Counted from the first letter of the stretch, positions 54,401 to 61,621 are shown. The stretch: DNA of 64,000 bases from Galbibacter sp. BG1 (GCF_013391805.1 NZ_CP058364.1:2671501-2735500), one strand, 5' to 3'. Program-made: numbers and translations. The notes: a model not told the origin generated them from the letters alone.

Positions 54401-55510
54401 TTTGTTATTCCAATTCCAACCCCAGCCCGAGGAAGATCCATTGGGGGTTGCTTGAAAAATTGTTTGGTTGGTGGTAGACCAAATAGCGCGAGACCAACTT
54501 GTAGGGGTATAATGCGCCACCCTAGGGTTAGGGTCAGCGACATCCCAACCAGTATCGTAACCGCTAGTGCCTTCCCATATTTTTTTCCACGAATAGTTGG
54601 AAAGCGAATTCCCGCTCCAATTAAATGTACCCTCATATAAACCCGGACGATCTCCCAAAATAGCCATAGTTACTTTGTGCGAAGAACCAGTAGACCTAGG
54701 ATCTACTTCTGGATACCAATATTTTGCACTTCCATTCAAACCAGACATTTTAGATTGCCAATTAATGGATGAAGTGCTGGTAACATAAAGATCGTGATTA
54801 AAGGTTCCGTAGAGGGTTTGTCCGTTCGGACTCAATGCGACACCGCTGTTAGTGCCAGGGTTGTTGCCTAAAGCAAACCATGAGGATCCAGCATTGGTGG
54901 TTTTAAAAACACCTTGCGACGTTCCCATATAAGCAACATTGGCATTGTTTGGATCGAATTGAATGGTGTAAACATTTCTATTTCCAGATCCACTAATCTC
55001 AACTTTGGTCCATGAACTACCTCCGTTAGTAGATCGATACGTAATGATATTTCCATTTTGCGACATACCAAAATTGCTGGCAAAATCGTTATCGTCTCGC
55101 CATCCCACACCGGCGATTACGTTATTTGGGTTGGCCGGGCTCACACCAATGGCCCCGATGGAGAACCGTTTTGATGCACCTACTAGGTTAAAGTTGTTTC
55201 CTCCATCATTGGAAACTTCAAGACCGTATAAAGTACCTACAAACATTTTGTTGGAGTTGCCAGGGGTAACGGCTATGGCATAGACCCTATTTTGTTTTAA
55301 ATATCCTTTTTCTTTCCAAGTTTGACCGTTATCGGTGCTTTCATAAATTCCTTCCATATCGGAGGCTAAAAATACCCTGTTGGGAGTATTTGGATCGCAA
55401 ACAATGTCCTGAACCTGACCCCCAGCTCCAGGGTTTAATGACTGCCACTGAGAGAAACCAATTAATGGTACCATTGCTAAGAGACAGAGCATAGTAATTT
55501 TCTTTTTCAT
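51485..55510 (-). CDS. T9SS-exported Asp-box propeller protein, GH74-like, with FN3, CBM, Big_2 and discoidin-like domains (paralogue D)
   Basis: A 1341-residue protein with signal peptide (1-20) and GH74-like module (about 21-750). It opens PGAGGQVQD and keeps Asp51 (ASDMEG) and Asp412 (SMADNG). Asp-box turns include STDNGQTW and STNGGSSW. Accessory domains are FN3 (about 757-842), a CBM4/9-like module (852-1003, LIQNGEFNDG), Big_2 (1010-1098), a discoidin-like domain (1102-1245, WIKIDLGAGNEIAPDEI) and a T9SS sorting domain (YPNPL, about 1257-1341). It is first in the operon with paralogue C and the sulfatase at 44572. Its upstream region has the shared 18-bp element and a TATGTTCG box, in an arrangement repeated upstream of paralogue E. 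The tail is closely related to that of paralogue C. Confidence 0.78.
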   Translation of the reverse strand: MKKKITMLCLLAMVPLIGFSQWQSLNPGAGGQVQDIVCDPNTPNRVFLASDMEGIYESTDNGQTWKEKGYLKQNRVYAIAVTPGNSNKMFVGTLYGLEVSNDGGNNFNLVGASKRFSIGAIGVSPANPNNVIAGVGWRDDNDFASNFGMSQNGNIITYRSTNGGSSWTKVEISGSGNRNVYTIQFDPNNANVAYMGTSQGVFKTTNAGSSWFALGNNPGTNSGVALSPNGQTLYGTFNHDLYVTSTSSINWQSKMSGLNGSAKYWYPEVDPRSTGSSHKVTMAILGDRPGLYEGTFNWSGNSLSNYSWKKIWEGTSGYDTGWDVADPNPRVAHYTPTSWSRAIWSTTNQTIFQATPNGSSSGWGWNWNNKYSVPNNNFSVGGSPTYSSRGTASTYTYDIAVQDNYVLQSMADNGWVESWDGGNSWSNLQMRWKGQQSDAQSAAIGYDNGKYIAITESSPSCYGGYCFGGGRLWMKILNTKSPSDEWNEVADSYKASIVGFPNSGQYRDIAISPAKKDRLFAASNDHGLYLIDDIWAAANGASIMQFIGMSGVRVKKIAPHPTNPDVVFLTSNTGGDQGLFKGVKNGSNWNFSKIYSGSGWDAEVSVWEHNGQVYVFYFADIGGEFKGVLSLNEGNANSWNTVITSATAKSLRTPSWYSAVSEDFRFSSKGGIAGHENQIIVNYYDHRQQQTYGIFKGTISGSNVSWQDWTGDIHFGGATSGIVAKGLDGKTYFYASTAGAGAIRRELSSSGTNPTAPAAPSNLSTNATSSSQINLSWSDNSNNESGFKIERKQGSGSFSQITTVNAGITSYNNTGLNPSTNYTYRVRAYNASGNSSFSNTSSATTNSGGGGGCNNANLIQNGEFNDGTNNWTLYNNTSGSPSASVVTDAGMSGSNAIKINISSSAMGNTDNDIQFFSPTGNLDNGKTYQVTFKAKATGNRSMRLGVLQSASPWNNYLTENINLTTSTQDFGPFEFTMTETSNNSRIDFFVGGNSKDIFIDKIEVKEKCSGSSTVPVISVGISGCNSSVTVGSSFTLTANVNPSNASNKNVSWSSSNNSVATVNSSGTVTANATGSSTITVTTADGNKTATCKVTVTSNGGSTTAYRYLRLTGYGTVQNEVTLQQIHWMVGSSSYPNPKITWNTQSQVTSSNNASSDYAAYDNTNGGWNVGTSYPAWIKIDLGAGNEIAPDEIRLKANADNRGFSSFECHGSNDNSNWTLLHSESGLTPADYPSTWGVFPFSGTSSKSTNATAEVFQLIDSNFSVYPNPLPTDADLYLTATSGASFDLVIYNVNGTQVFHNTYNESTQKPLKIDLKKQLATGVYFIKYISENEEITKKLIIK
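51741..52399 (-). repeat. Direct repeat copy 2 (659 bp, discoidin + Big_2 tail of paralogue D)
   Basis: Partner of 46508-47166. Both copies have the same length and the same order of codons around long shared stretches such as GFSSFECHGSND, SNWTLLHSESGL and NKNV-WSSSNNSVATV. Confidence 0.85.
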
Positions 55511-55580
55511 TTTTTGAAGTTTTTGTTAATACTTGATTATTAGTTAATTATAACGAAGCGAACATATCGAATTTGATAGC

Positions 55581-55598
55581 TGAGGCACTCTCATTTCA
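55581..55598. promoter_or_regulatory. Shared 18-bp element, copy 3 (upstream of paralogue D)
   Basis: TGAGGCACTCTCATTTCA matches the susC copy (16926) in 15 of 18 positions. With the TATGTTCG box 14 bp away, it reproduces the layout upstream of paralogue E. Confidence 0.5.
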
Positions 55599-55775
55599 CA
55601 AATCAAAAGTTAATAATCTAAGAATTATGCATTTTATCGATACTATTATTCAGAAATAGATAATTTTGAGAGGGTAAATTTGCAAATTATAAGTTGAGGT
55701 TGTGCGGAAGTAGGTAGAAGCGTTATAATTGTAATCTTTTTTAATATTCTCCAAACTGAAATAGCTGTATACAAC

Positions 55776-55813
55776 AAAAGAAGCCGATTTCCTGTTTTAG
55801 GATGGCTTCTTTT
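55776..55813 (-). terminator. Rho-independent terminator of paralogue E
   Basis: A 10-bp stem (AAAAGAAGCC / GGCTTCTTTT) with a small inner stem (TCCT/AGGA), 46 bp after the stop at 55859. It separates paralogue E from the operon starting at 55510. Confidence 0.88.
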
Positions 55814-55858
55814 ATTAAATAAAACTTGCTATCAAAAGTTAATTATTAAAACTTTTGT

Positions 55859-58165
55859 TTATTCTTCTCGCATCCAAGCTCCTGCACCGGCTGTGGAAAC
55901 AAAGATTTTCTTATGTCCGTCGATTACTTTTATTACTGCGGAAGTTAAACCTCCATAACCGATATCTCCAGTATAATCTTCCCAAGTGACATTTCCTTTA
56001 GAATCGATACTTCCCTTGAAAATGCCATATGCTTTCTGCATTCTATGGTGGTAGTAACTCATTATAATATGGTTATCGAAACCTAGAATACCTCCTTTGT
56101 TACTAAAAACATAATCGTCTTTAATGTGCTTGTACCATTTATTGGTTTTCAATTCCATAGCCATTTCTTTTGTGAAAACAACTTTCCATGTTTTACCTTC
56201 ATCTAGGGAAAGTACCCCTATAAAGTTCTTGCCATCTCCATGTTTTTCGTTGGATTCCCCTGAAAAAAACAGGTACACTTGTCCGTTATGCTCCCAAGAA
56301 TCAACTTCGGCATCCCAGCTGGAACCGTTGTATATTTTACTCCATTTCCAAGAGCCATTATCTTTTTCTCCTTTGTAAACTCCTTGATCGCCCGTAGTTG
56401 CGTTTAGAAAAACAATGTTTTCATTTGTGGGATGTGGCGATATTTTCTTTACACTTTTCACTTTGTCCAAGACGCCATTTGAAATCTTTTCAAAGGAAAT
56501 CTTTTGGTTCGCTTTGCTCTGCCCTATAGCCATATCTATATCGTCAATCATATAAAGTCCATTATCGGAGGAAAATGCAAAGACACGGTTTTGCTTGATT
56601 GGGGAAACGGCTATATCTCTATAAATTCCGCTGGGCATTCCTCCCTTTTTATCTGGGCCACCAGCTAGGAATATCCATTTATCATTGGGCGTGTGGGTTT
56701 TAAGTTCTTTAATATATAATCTACCATCTACAGCAGCACCTCCATAACCCCCCGTGGCTTGAGCTATTACTATAGGGTTGTTTTCTCCTTGGGCAATTGC
56801 AACAGATTGAACATCGGATAGGTTCATGTTTGCATTGCGGTGTTGTATGTTGGACCAGCTCTTGCCATAATCCCAACTCTCTACAAAACCATTATCTCCC
56901 TGCGCTTGTAAAACATAATTTTTATCAGCAGTAATATCATAAGTATAGGTGCTTTCGGTTCCCCTGCTACTGTAGGTAGGCCACCAAGACTCCCAATGAG
57001 GCACTTGGAAATTAAAATTGGGAATACAGTACTTATTGTTCCATTGGTAATAGTTTTCCTTGGCAATACCCTCAAAAATTGTCTGATTAGTGGTAGACCA
57101 TATTGCTCTTTTCCAGTTTTTTGGGGTATAATGTACAAAGCGTGGATTGGTATGAGCATAGTCCCAACCAGTATCGAAACCTCCAACTCCAGACCAAATA
57201 GTTTCCCATGAATATTTTAAAAGCTTGTTGTTGTCCCAGGTTAATGTCGCTTCAAATAGCCCTTCTCTACTATGCTGAAGTCCCACTATGAGTTTATGAC
57301 TTTTTTCGGTTGAGCGAGGATCCACTTCAGGATACCAAAAATCGAACATTCCCAACTTAATTCCTTCACCATTGTTTATCTTTTCCCAATTAATGGTACT
57401 GGTTGGTGTTGCATAAACGTATCCTTTATTGTCTTTTACGGCATAGGTAGCATACAAAATTTCTCCATTCGGACTCAAAGCAGCGCCCCAATTTTGTGTT
57501 GTATTTTCTGGAGCTTTCAGTTTTTTCCAAGTTCTTCCCGCATCTTCACTTTTATAAATTCCTTTGGAAGCTCCTATATAAACAATATTTTTTTTGGTAG
57601 GGTGATATTGAATAGTAAGGACATTTCGGTTTGTGTTTGCCTCATCTTCATAGATAATAGTTTCCCAGGTTTTTCCGCCATCCAGAGACTGGAACAATTC
57701 CCCTCGGCCTTGAGACTGTAAACCGAAATAATGGGAAAAGTCCAAATCGTCGCGCCATCCCAACCCCGCAATTATATGTTCGGGATTGTTTGGGTTAACG
57801 GCAATTGCCCCAATGGATTTTTTTCGGGTGATTTCTACCAGGCTGAAGTTTTCCCCTCCATCTTCAGATACTTCCAGGCCGTACAAAGTCCCTACAAACA
57901 TTTTTTTAGAGTTGCCGGGGGCAACGGCTATGGCATAAACTCTATTTTGCAATAAATCCCCCTTGGGATGCCAGGAATTTCCATTATCGTCACTTACATA
58001 AATCCCTTCCATATCTGAAGCAAGGTAGAGCCTGTTTTCAATATTTGGATCGCAAACTACATCCTGTACTTGTCCACCTGCGCCTGGGTTAATAGACGTC
58101 CATTGTGCGCTCATTAAAATAGGGAGCATTAGGAGAAAAGAGATGATTTTAAACTTAGATATCAT
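55859..58165 (-). CDS. Stand-alone secreted Asp-box propeller protein, GH74-like (paralogue E, no sorting domain)
   Basis: A 768-residue protein made of a signal peptide (1-20, LMSAQ) and the propeller module alone. It opens PGAGGQVQD and keeps Asp51 (ASDMEG) and Asp424 (AQGDNG). Asp-box turns include SDDNGNSW, SLDGGKTW, SEDAGRTW and SLDEGKTW. The module ends STAGAGAWMREE, a sequence the other paralogues also show just before their accessory domains, so this protein defines the module's boundary. With no T9SS sorting domain and no lipobox it is probably periplasmic, unlike its four paralogues. The length of about 745 residues fits the two seven-bladed propellers of GH74. It is a single-gene unit with its own terminator (55776) and control region (58194-58233). 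Confidence 0.78.
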   Translation of the reverse strand: MISKFKIISFLLMLPILMSAQWTSINPGAGGQVQDVVCDPNIENRLYLASDMEGIYVSDDNGNSWHPKGDLLQNRVYAIAVAPGNSKKMFVGTLYGLEVSEDGGENFSLVEITRKKSIGAIAVNPNNPEHIIAGLGWRDDLDFSHYFGLQSQGRGELFQSLDGGKTWETIIYEDEANTNRNVLTIQYHPTKKNIVYIGASKGIYKSEDAGRTWKKLKAPENTTQNWGAALSPNGEILYATYAVKDNKGYVYATPTSTINWEKINNGEGIKLGMFDFWYPEVDPRSTEKSHKLIVGLQHSREGLFEATLTWDNNKLLKYSWETIWSGVGGFDTGWDYAHTNPRFVHYTPKNWKRAIWSTTNQTIFEGIAKENYYQWNNKYCIPNFNFQVPHWESWWPTYSSRGTESTYTYDITADKNYVLQAQGDNGFVESWDYGKSWSNIQHRNANMNLSDVQSVAIAQGENNPIVIAQATGGYGGAAVDGRLYIKELKTHTPNDKWIFLAGGPDKKGGMPSGIYRDIAVSPIKQNRVFAFSSDNGLYMIDDIDMAIGQSKANQKISFEKISNGVLDKVKSVKKISPHPTNENIVFLNATTGDQGVYKGEKDNGSWKWSKIYNGSSWDAEVDSWEHNGQVYLFFSGESNEKHGDGKNFIGVLSLDEGKTWKVVFTKEMAMELKTNKWYKHIKDDYVFSNKGGILGFDNHIIMSYYHHRMQKAYGIFKGSIDSKGNVTWEDYTGDIGYGGLTSAVIKVIDGHKKIFVSTAGAGAWMREE

Positions 58166-58193
58166 TACATTTATTTTTGGTTGAAGTTTATGG

Positions 58194-58233
58194 CGAACAT
58201 ACTTACAATAGCATTTACGTTACTCTGTTTTCA
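58194..58233 (-). promoter_or_regulatory. Control region of paralogue E: shared element copy 4 and TATGTTCG box
   Basis: TACGTTACTCTGTTTTCA at 58216-58233 matches the copy at 55581 in 12 of 18 positions. TATGTTCG (minus strand, 58194-58201) lies 14 bp nearer the gene, exactly as upstream of paralogue D. Flanking sequence (ATTAACTTnTGATT) is also shared between the two. Confidence 0.5.
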
Positions 58234-58394
58234 TGAATCAGAAGTTAATAGATCATCAATAGTATAATAAAAGTTAGGGTAAAATGTTTAATTTGTGATG
58301 TGAAAGCCCTTTATTTAAGAAATCGGTACTAAAAATGTTTATTGCTTGATTTTGATGACAGGGGCGACAAATAATAAAAAACAAACTATAGATT

Positions 58395-59291
58395 ATGAAA
58401 ACACCTAGAGATCTTTCCAAAGTTCATACATTAATAAGTGATTTATTTGAATGGCCCCAAAGTAAAAAAGATTGGGAGAAGTATAAATTGAGTGATGAAC
58501 AAGTTGATTTTTTTCACGAATATGGCTACTTGTCCAATATAAAATTGTTAGAAGAATGGCAGGTGGATGCTTTAAATGAAGAATTAAAAGAATTGATGGA
58601 TCCAGAACATCCTAAACATGATCTCTTTTACGAATATTTTTCCAATGAATCTACAGATCCCAACAAAGTGGTTTTTCATTCCTTGGGGCATTGGAGAATT
58701 ACCCCTGGTTTTCACGACGTAAATTGGAATCCGGCTTTTCTTATGGCGGCCAGTCAGCTTTTAGGAGATGAATCCGTAAGGTTTTGGCACGATCAATTAT
58801 TTTGTAAGCCTCCCAAACACGGCGGGGTAGTAGCGTGGCATCAAGATTATTCGTATTGGACAAGAACGGTTAAAATGCAGCATTTAACCTGCTGGATTGG
58901 CCTGGACGATGCATCTATCTCCAACGGTTGCTTGCACTATATCCCCAAAAGTCACCAATGGGGGCTTTTGGATAAACCGGTTTTAACGGGCGAAATGACG
59001 GGGCTGTTCAGTGTATTAAACGAGAGTCAGATTAAAGAGTTTGAAAATGCGGTTCCAATTGAAATGAAAAAGGGACATGCTACTTTCCACCATCCTTTAA
59101 TGGTGCATGGTTCTTACGAAAACAAGTCAGATAATCCCCGACGGGCTTTTGTGTTAAATGTTTTTGCTGACGGTACGGTTTCCGCTTCCGATGAACCCTT
59201 GCTAAGAGGGGTCCCCGTATTTAAAAAAGGTGAAAAACTAGAAGGTCAATTCTTTCCAGTATTATTGAATCGAGAGCAAGAAGGTGTCTAA
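58395..59291 (+). CDS. Phytanoyl-CoA dioxygenase (PhyH) family Fe(II)/2-oxoglutarate oxygenase
   Basis: A 298-residue cytoplasmic protein with no signal peptide. The iron-binding facial triad is visible: His149-x-Asp151 in AWHQDYSYW and His238 in MVHGSYENKS, with Arg250 as the likely 2-oxoglutarate anchor. PhyH-type enzymes hydroxylate small molecules with O2 and 2-oxoglutarate. The family covers many substrates, so this one cannot be named. It is divergent from paralogue E and followed by its own terminator. It could oxidise a methylated or unusual sugar from the locus, or be unrelated to it. It is the last gene before the housekeeping flank. Confidence 0.88.
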   Translation: MKTPRDLSKVHTLISDLFEWPQSKKDWEKYKLSDEQVDFFHEYGYLSNIKLLEEWQVDALNEELKELMDPEHPKHDLFYEYFSNESTDPNKVVFHSLGHWRITPGFHDVNWNPAFLMAASQLLGDESVRFWHDQLFCKPPKHGGVVAWHQDYSYWTRTVKMQHLTCWIGLDDASISNGCLHYIPKSHQWGLLDKPVLTGEMTGLFSVLNESQIKEFENAVPIEMKKGHATFHHPLMVHGSYENKSDNPRRAFVLNVFADGTVSASDEPLLRGVPVFKKGEKLEGQFFPVLLNREQEGV

Positions 59292-59321
59292 ATAGTTGAT
59301 TACAATCACTATATAAATAAA

Positions 59322-59347
59322 AAGGCTTCACATCTCTGTGAAGCCTT
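59322..59347. terminator. Terminator between the PhyH-family gene and the tRNA
   Basis: A 10-bp stem (AAGGCTTCAC / GTGAAGCCTT) with a 6-nt loop. T-rich sequence follows on both strands, so it can end both the PhyH-family transcript and the convergent tRNA transcript. Confidence 0.88.
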
Positions 59348-59358
59348 GTCTTTTCTAG

Positions 59359-59432
59359 TAGCGAGAACGAGATTTGAACTCGTGACCTCCGGGTTATGAA
59401 TCCGACGCTCTAACCAACTGAGCTACCTCGCC
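59359..59432 (-). tRNA. tRNA with CAU anticodon (tRNA-Met, elongator type)
   Basis: A 74-nt cloverleaf on the minus strand: acceptor GGCGAGG / TCTCGCT, D arm GCTC...GAGC, anticodon loop TTCATAA (CAT), variable loop AGGTC, T arm ACGAG-TTCAAAT-CTCGT. CCA is not encoded (ACTA follows). Position 31-39 is an A-C mismatch in the anticodon stem. The G1 start excludes the usual initiator tRNA. A lysidine-modified tRNA-Ile (CAU) cannot be ruled out by inspection. Confidence 0.9.
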
Positions 59433-59523
59433 ATTTTGCATTTCACTTAAAAATAAAACTAAAAGCTTAGATATTATAAAGGCTTGTATCCCTTTGCAAG
59501 CAATAGCTCTGTGAATGCGGGTG

Positions 59524-59554
59524 CAAATATAAAAACAAAATCATCTTAATCAAA
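59524..59554 (-). promoter_or_regulatory. Promoter of the tRNA gene
   Basis: TTTG (59551-59554) and TATATTTG (59524-59531) with exactly 19 bp between match the Bacteroidota consensus perfectly on the minus strand. Transcription should start near 59517, giving a leader of about 85 nt before the tRNA. Confidence 0.75.
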
Positions 59555-59641
59555 CCAAACACGAAAAATATTTTTTAAATAAAAATTGATGTAGTTAATC
59601 AGAAATAATTATATTGTCGCTTTATAAATTATGAATAAAGC

Positions 59642-60025
59642 ATGGAAGAGAAAGTAAAATATGAATTAGAGTTCCCAATACAATCCTCACCTCAATTATT
59701 GTATCAATATATTTCTACCCCATCGGGGTTATCAGAGTGGTTTGCAGACAACGTGAACTCTCGTGGAGAGCTTTTTACATTTATATGGGATGGTGCAGAA
59801 GAGCAGGCAAAATTAGTACGTAAAAAGAGTGGTGAGCTAGTAAAATTTAAGTGGACCGAAAGTGATGAAGATACTTTCTTTGAAATAAAAATTGTGGTTG
59901 ACGAAATTACCAAGGACGTTTCCTTAATGATTACCGATTTTACAGATGAAGATGAGGTCGATGAGGCTAAAATGCTTTGGGAAAACCAAATTTCAGATCT
60001 TAAACAAGTATTAGGTTCTGCTTAG
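59642..60025 (+). CDS. START-like domain protein
   Basis: A 127-residue cytoplasmic protein resembling the START/AHSA1 helix-grip fold: FPIQSSPQLLYQYISTPSGLSEWFADNV at the start, then TFIWDG, VKFKWTE and FFEIKIV strands, an acidic stretch (TDFTDEDEVDEAK) and a C-terminal helix (LWENQISDLKQVLGSA). Short START-like proteins of this type are conserved single-copy genes in flavobacteria, with no known substrate. The ATG at 59642 fits the domain start. It is followed by a terminator at 60053. Confidence 0.85.
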   Translation: MEEKVKYELEFPIQSSPQLLYQYISTPSGLSEWFADNVNSRGELFTFIWDGAEEQAKLVRKKSGELVKFKWTESDEDTFFEIKIVVDEITKDVSLMITDFTDEDEVDEAKMLWENQISDLKQVLGSA

Positions 60026-60052
60026 GAATCCTTAATCTTTAAAAGTATATTT

Positions 60053-60074
60053 GTGCCTTGAAATTTCAAGGCAC
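60053..60074 (+). terminator. Terminator of the START-like gene, abutting the next start codon
   Basis: A perfect 22-bp palindrome (GTGCCTTGAAA / TTTCAAGGCAC) is followed by seven T and then the ATG at 60082. It shows that a TTG at 60058, inside the stem, is not the start of the next gene. The aminotransferase gene then needs transcription that reads through this site or starts within it. Confidence 0.85.
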
Positions 60075-60081
60075 TTTTTTT

Positions 60082-60927
60082 ATGTTGAATTTTAATGGCG
60101 AAATAGTAGAAGGGGGAACCAATTTTTTAAATGAGGAGAATCGCGGACTTAGGTATGGGGATGCGCTTTTTGAGACCATTCGGGTGGTTAATAACAAAAT
60201 TTACTTCTGGGAATCTCATTACCTTCGCCTAATGGCCTCCATGCGTATTTTAAGAATGGAAATACCCATGAGTTTTACCATGGAATTTTTACAATCAGAA
60301 ATCGAGAGGACCATTAAAAAGAATCAATTAGAAGATAAACCAGCGCGCCTTAGAATAACGGTTTATAGAAATTCGGGCGGTCTTTACACGCCAACTACCA
60401 ATGATGTTTCCTTTATTATGGAAGCTAAAGAATTATCCAATCCGTTTTACACCTTGAATGAATCTTTTTACGAAGTAGAACTTTTTAAAGATCATTATCT
60501 GAACTCTGGACTGTTATCCACCATTAAAAGCAATAACAAGGCCCTGAATGTTTTGGCAGGTATTTATGCCAAGGAAAACGATTATGACAATTGCCTGCTA
60601 TTGAATGAGAAAAAGAACGTTATTGAGGCGACCAATGGAAATCTATTTCTCGTAAATGGAAAAACGGTAAAAACACCGCCAATAACAGAAGGTTGCTTAA
60701 ATGGAATACTACGGAAACAATTAATTGAAATTTTAGGAAAGATGGAGGACTTTGAATTGGTGGAAGCCGCTATTTCGCCATTCGAGCTCCAAAAAGCGGA
60801 TGAAATGTTTCTAACCAATGTAGTTGAGGGAATCACTTCAATTACAAAATACCGCAAGAAAACATACGAGAACAATGTAGCAAAACAGCTAATTGGGAAA
60901 TTGAATGCACGCGCTAGACTGGCTTAA
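60082..60927 (+). CDS. Class IV (fold type IV) PLP aminotransferase or aminodeoxychorismate lyase-like
   Basis: A 281-residue fold type IV PLP enzyme. Signature segments are MLNFNGEIVEGG, GLRYGDALFETIRV, HYLRLMASMRIL, and SNNKALNVLAGIYA with the likely PLP lysine Lys153. CLLLNEKKNVIEATNGNLFLV, TEGCLNGILR and FLTNVVEGITSI follow. The family includes branched-chain aminotransferase, D-amino acid transaminase and aminodeoxychorismate lyase (PabC). The short length and active-site sequence are closest to PabC-like or D-amino acid transaminase-like members; a precise name is not safe. The start is the ATG at 60082, because upstream codons lie in a terminator hairpin. It ends 4 bp from the convergent YqgE/AlgH gene. 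Confidence 0.88.
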   Translation: MLNFNGEIVEGGTNFLNEENRGLRYGDALFETIRVVNNKIYFWESHYLRLMASMRILRMEIPMSFTMEFLQSEIERTIKKNQLEDKPARLRITVYRNSGGLYTPTTNDVSFIMEAKELSNPFYTLNESFYEVELFKDHYLNSGLLSTIKSNNKALNVLAGIYAKENDYDNCLLLNEKKNVIEATNGNLFLVNGKTVKTPPITEGCLNGILRKQLIEILGKMEDFELVEAAISPFELQKADEMFLTNVVEGITSITKYRKKTYENNVAKQLIGKLNARARLA

Positions 60928-60930
60928 TTC

Positions 60931-61491
60931 CTAATTTAAAGTTGGATTTTCTGGGGCGTTGGACCAAATAAGGTAATCGCCACCCAGTTCTACCATTTTT
61001 TCCCTCCAGAAATACATGGGCGCTTTTTTAATAACGTTGCTCTTGTATTTATTTTCTGAAACAACCCAAGAATTACTGGTAAGTTCTTTTTCCAATTGTA
61101 GAATATCCCATCCCGAATATCCCAAGAAGAATTTTATCTCAGAATCTTTAATATCCCCTTGGTTTATAAGGTCGATAATCGTTTCAAAATCGCCGCCCCA
61201 ATAAATACCATTGGAGATTTCAATACTGTTGGATATTAAATGAGGAATTTTATGTATAAAATAGAGATTGTCCTGCTCTACAGGGCCACCATTATATACT
61301 TTCAAGGATTTTTTAATTTCGGGCACAAGATCGTTCAGGCGAAACTCTAGAGGTTTGTTTAAGATAAAACCTATAGATCCCTCACTATTGTGCTCAGCGA
61401 GCAAAACTACTGACCTATTAAAAGCTACATCACCAATTATAGAGGGCTCGGCAATTAGCAAATGGCCTTTCTTGGGAGTTAAAGCAACCAT
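60931..61491 (-). CDS. YqgE/AlgH family protein
   Basis: A 186-residue member of the UPF0301 (YqgE/AlgH) family. KGHLLIAEPSIIGDVAFNRSVVLLAEHNSEGSIGFILNKPLE is the classic N-terminal signature, followed by VYNGGPVEQDNLYFIH, YWGGDFE and KFFLGYSGWDILQLEKEL. It is a conserved cytoplasmic protein without an established biochemical role. In Pseudomonas AlgH affects alginate production, but this does not imply a link to the glycan locus here. A promoter lies at 61511-61541. Confidence 0.93.
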   Translation of the reverse strand: MVALTPKKGHLLIAEPSIIGDVAFNRSVVLLAEHNSEGSIGFILNKPLEFRLNDLVPEIKKSLKVYNGGPVEQDNLYFIHKIPHLISNSIEISNGIYWGGDFETIIDLINQGDIKDSEIKFFLGYSGWDILQLEKELTSNSWVVSENKYKSNVIKKAPMYFWREKMVELGGDYLIWSNAPENPTLN

Positions 61492-61510
61492 AAGCTGAGA
61501 ATTTTTATTT

Positions 61511-61541
61511 TAAATCTATAAAAAAAAGGTCAATAGTCAAA
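61511..61541 (-). promoter_or_regulatory. Candidate promoter of the YqgE/AlgH gene
   Basis: TTTG (61538-61541) and TAGATTTA (61511-61518) separated by 19 bp on the minus strand. The -7 box differs from TAnnTTTG only in the last base. It lies 20 bp before the start codon. Confidence 0.5.
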
Positions 61542-61573
61542 TAAATATGTTAAATTTTTTAGCCTAAAACCAA

Positions 61574-61598
61574 AAAAAGCGTCTTAGAGACGCTTTTT
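61574..61598 (-). terminator. Rho-independent terminator of the HU gene
   Basis: An 11-bp stem (AAAAAGCGTCT / AGACGCTTTTT) with a 3-nt loop, ending in a T tract on the minus strand, 23 bp after the HU stop. Confidence 0.93.
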
Positions 61599-61621
61599 GT
61601 AACTATTTTGAGCTTGTTTAA

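Larger units (their letters stand above)
55511..55858. other. intergenic region between paralogues E and D, 348 bp
   Basis: It holds the terminator of paralogue E (55776-55813) and the control region of the paralogue D operon: the 18-bp element at 55581-55598 and, 14 bp nearer the gene, a TATGTTCG box (minus strand, 55559-55566), one base from the TAnnTTTG consensus. No coding frame is evident. Confidence 0.6.

Noticed and set aside
60058-60081. TTG start of the aminotransferase
   Set aside because: It lies inside a terminator hairpin followed by a T tract; the family's N-terminus begins at the ATG at 60082.
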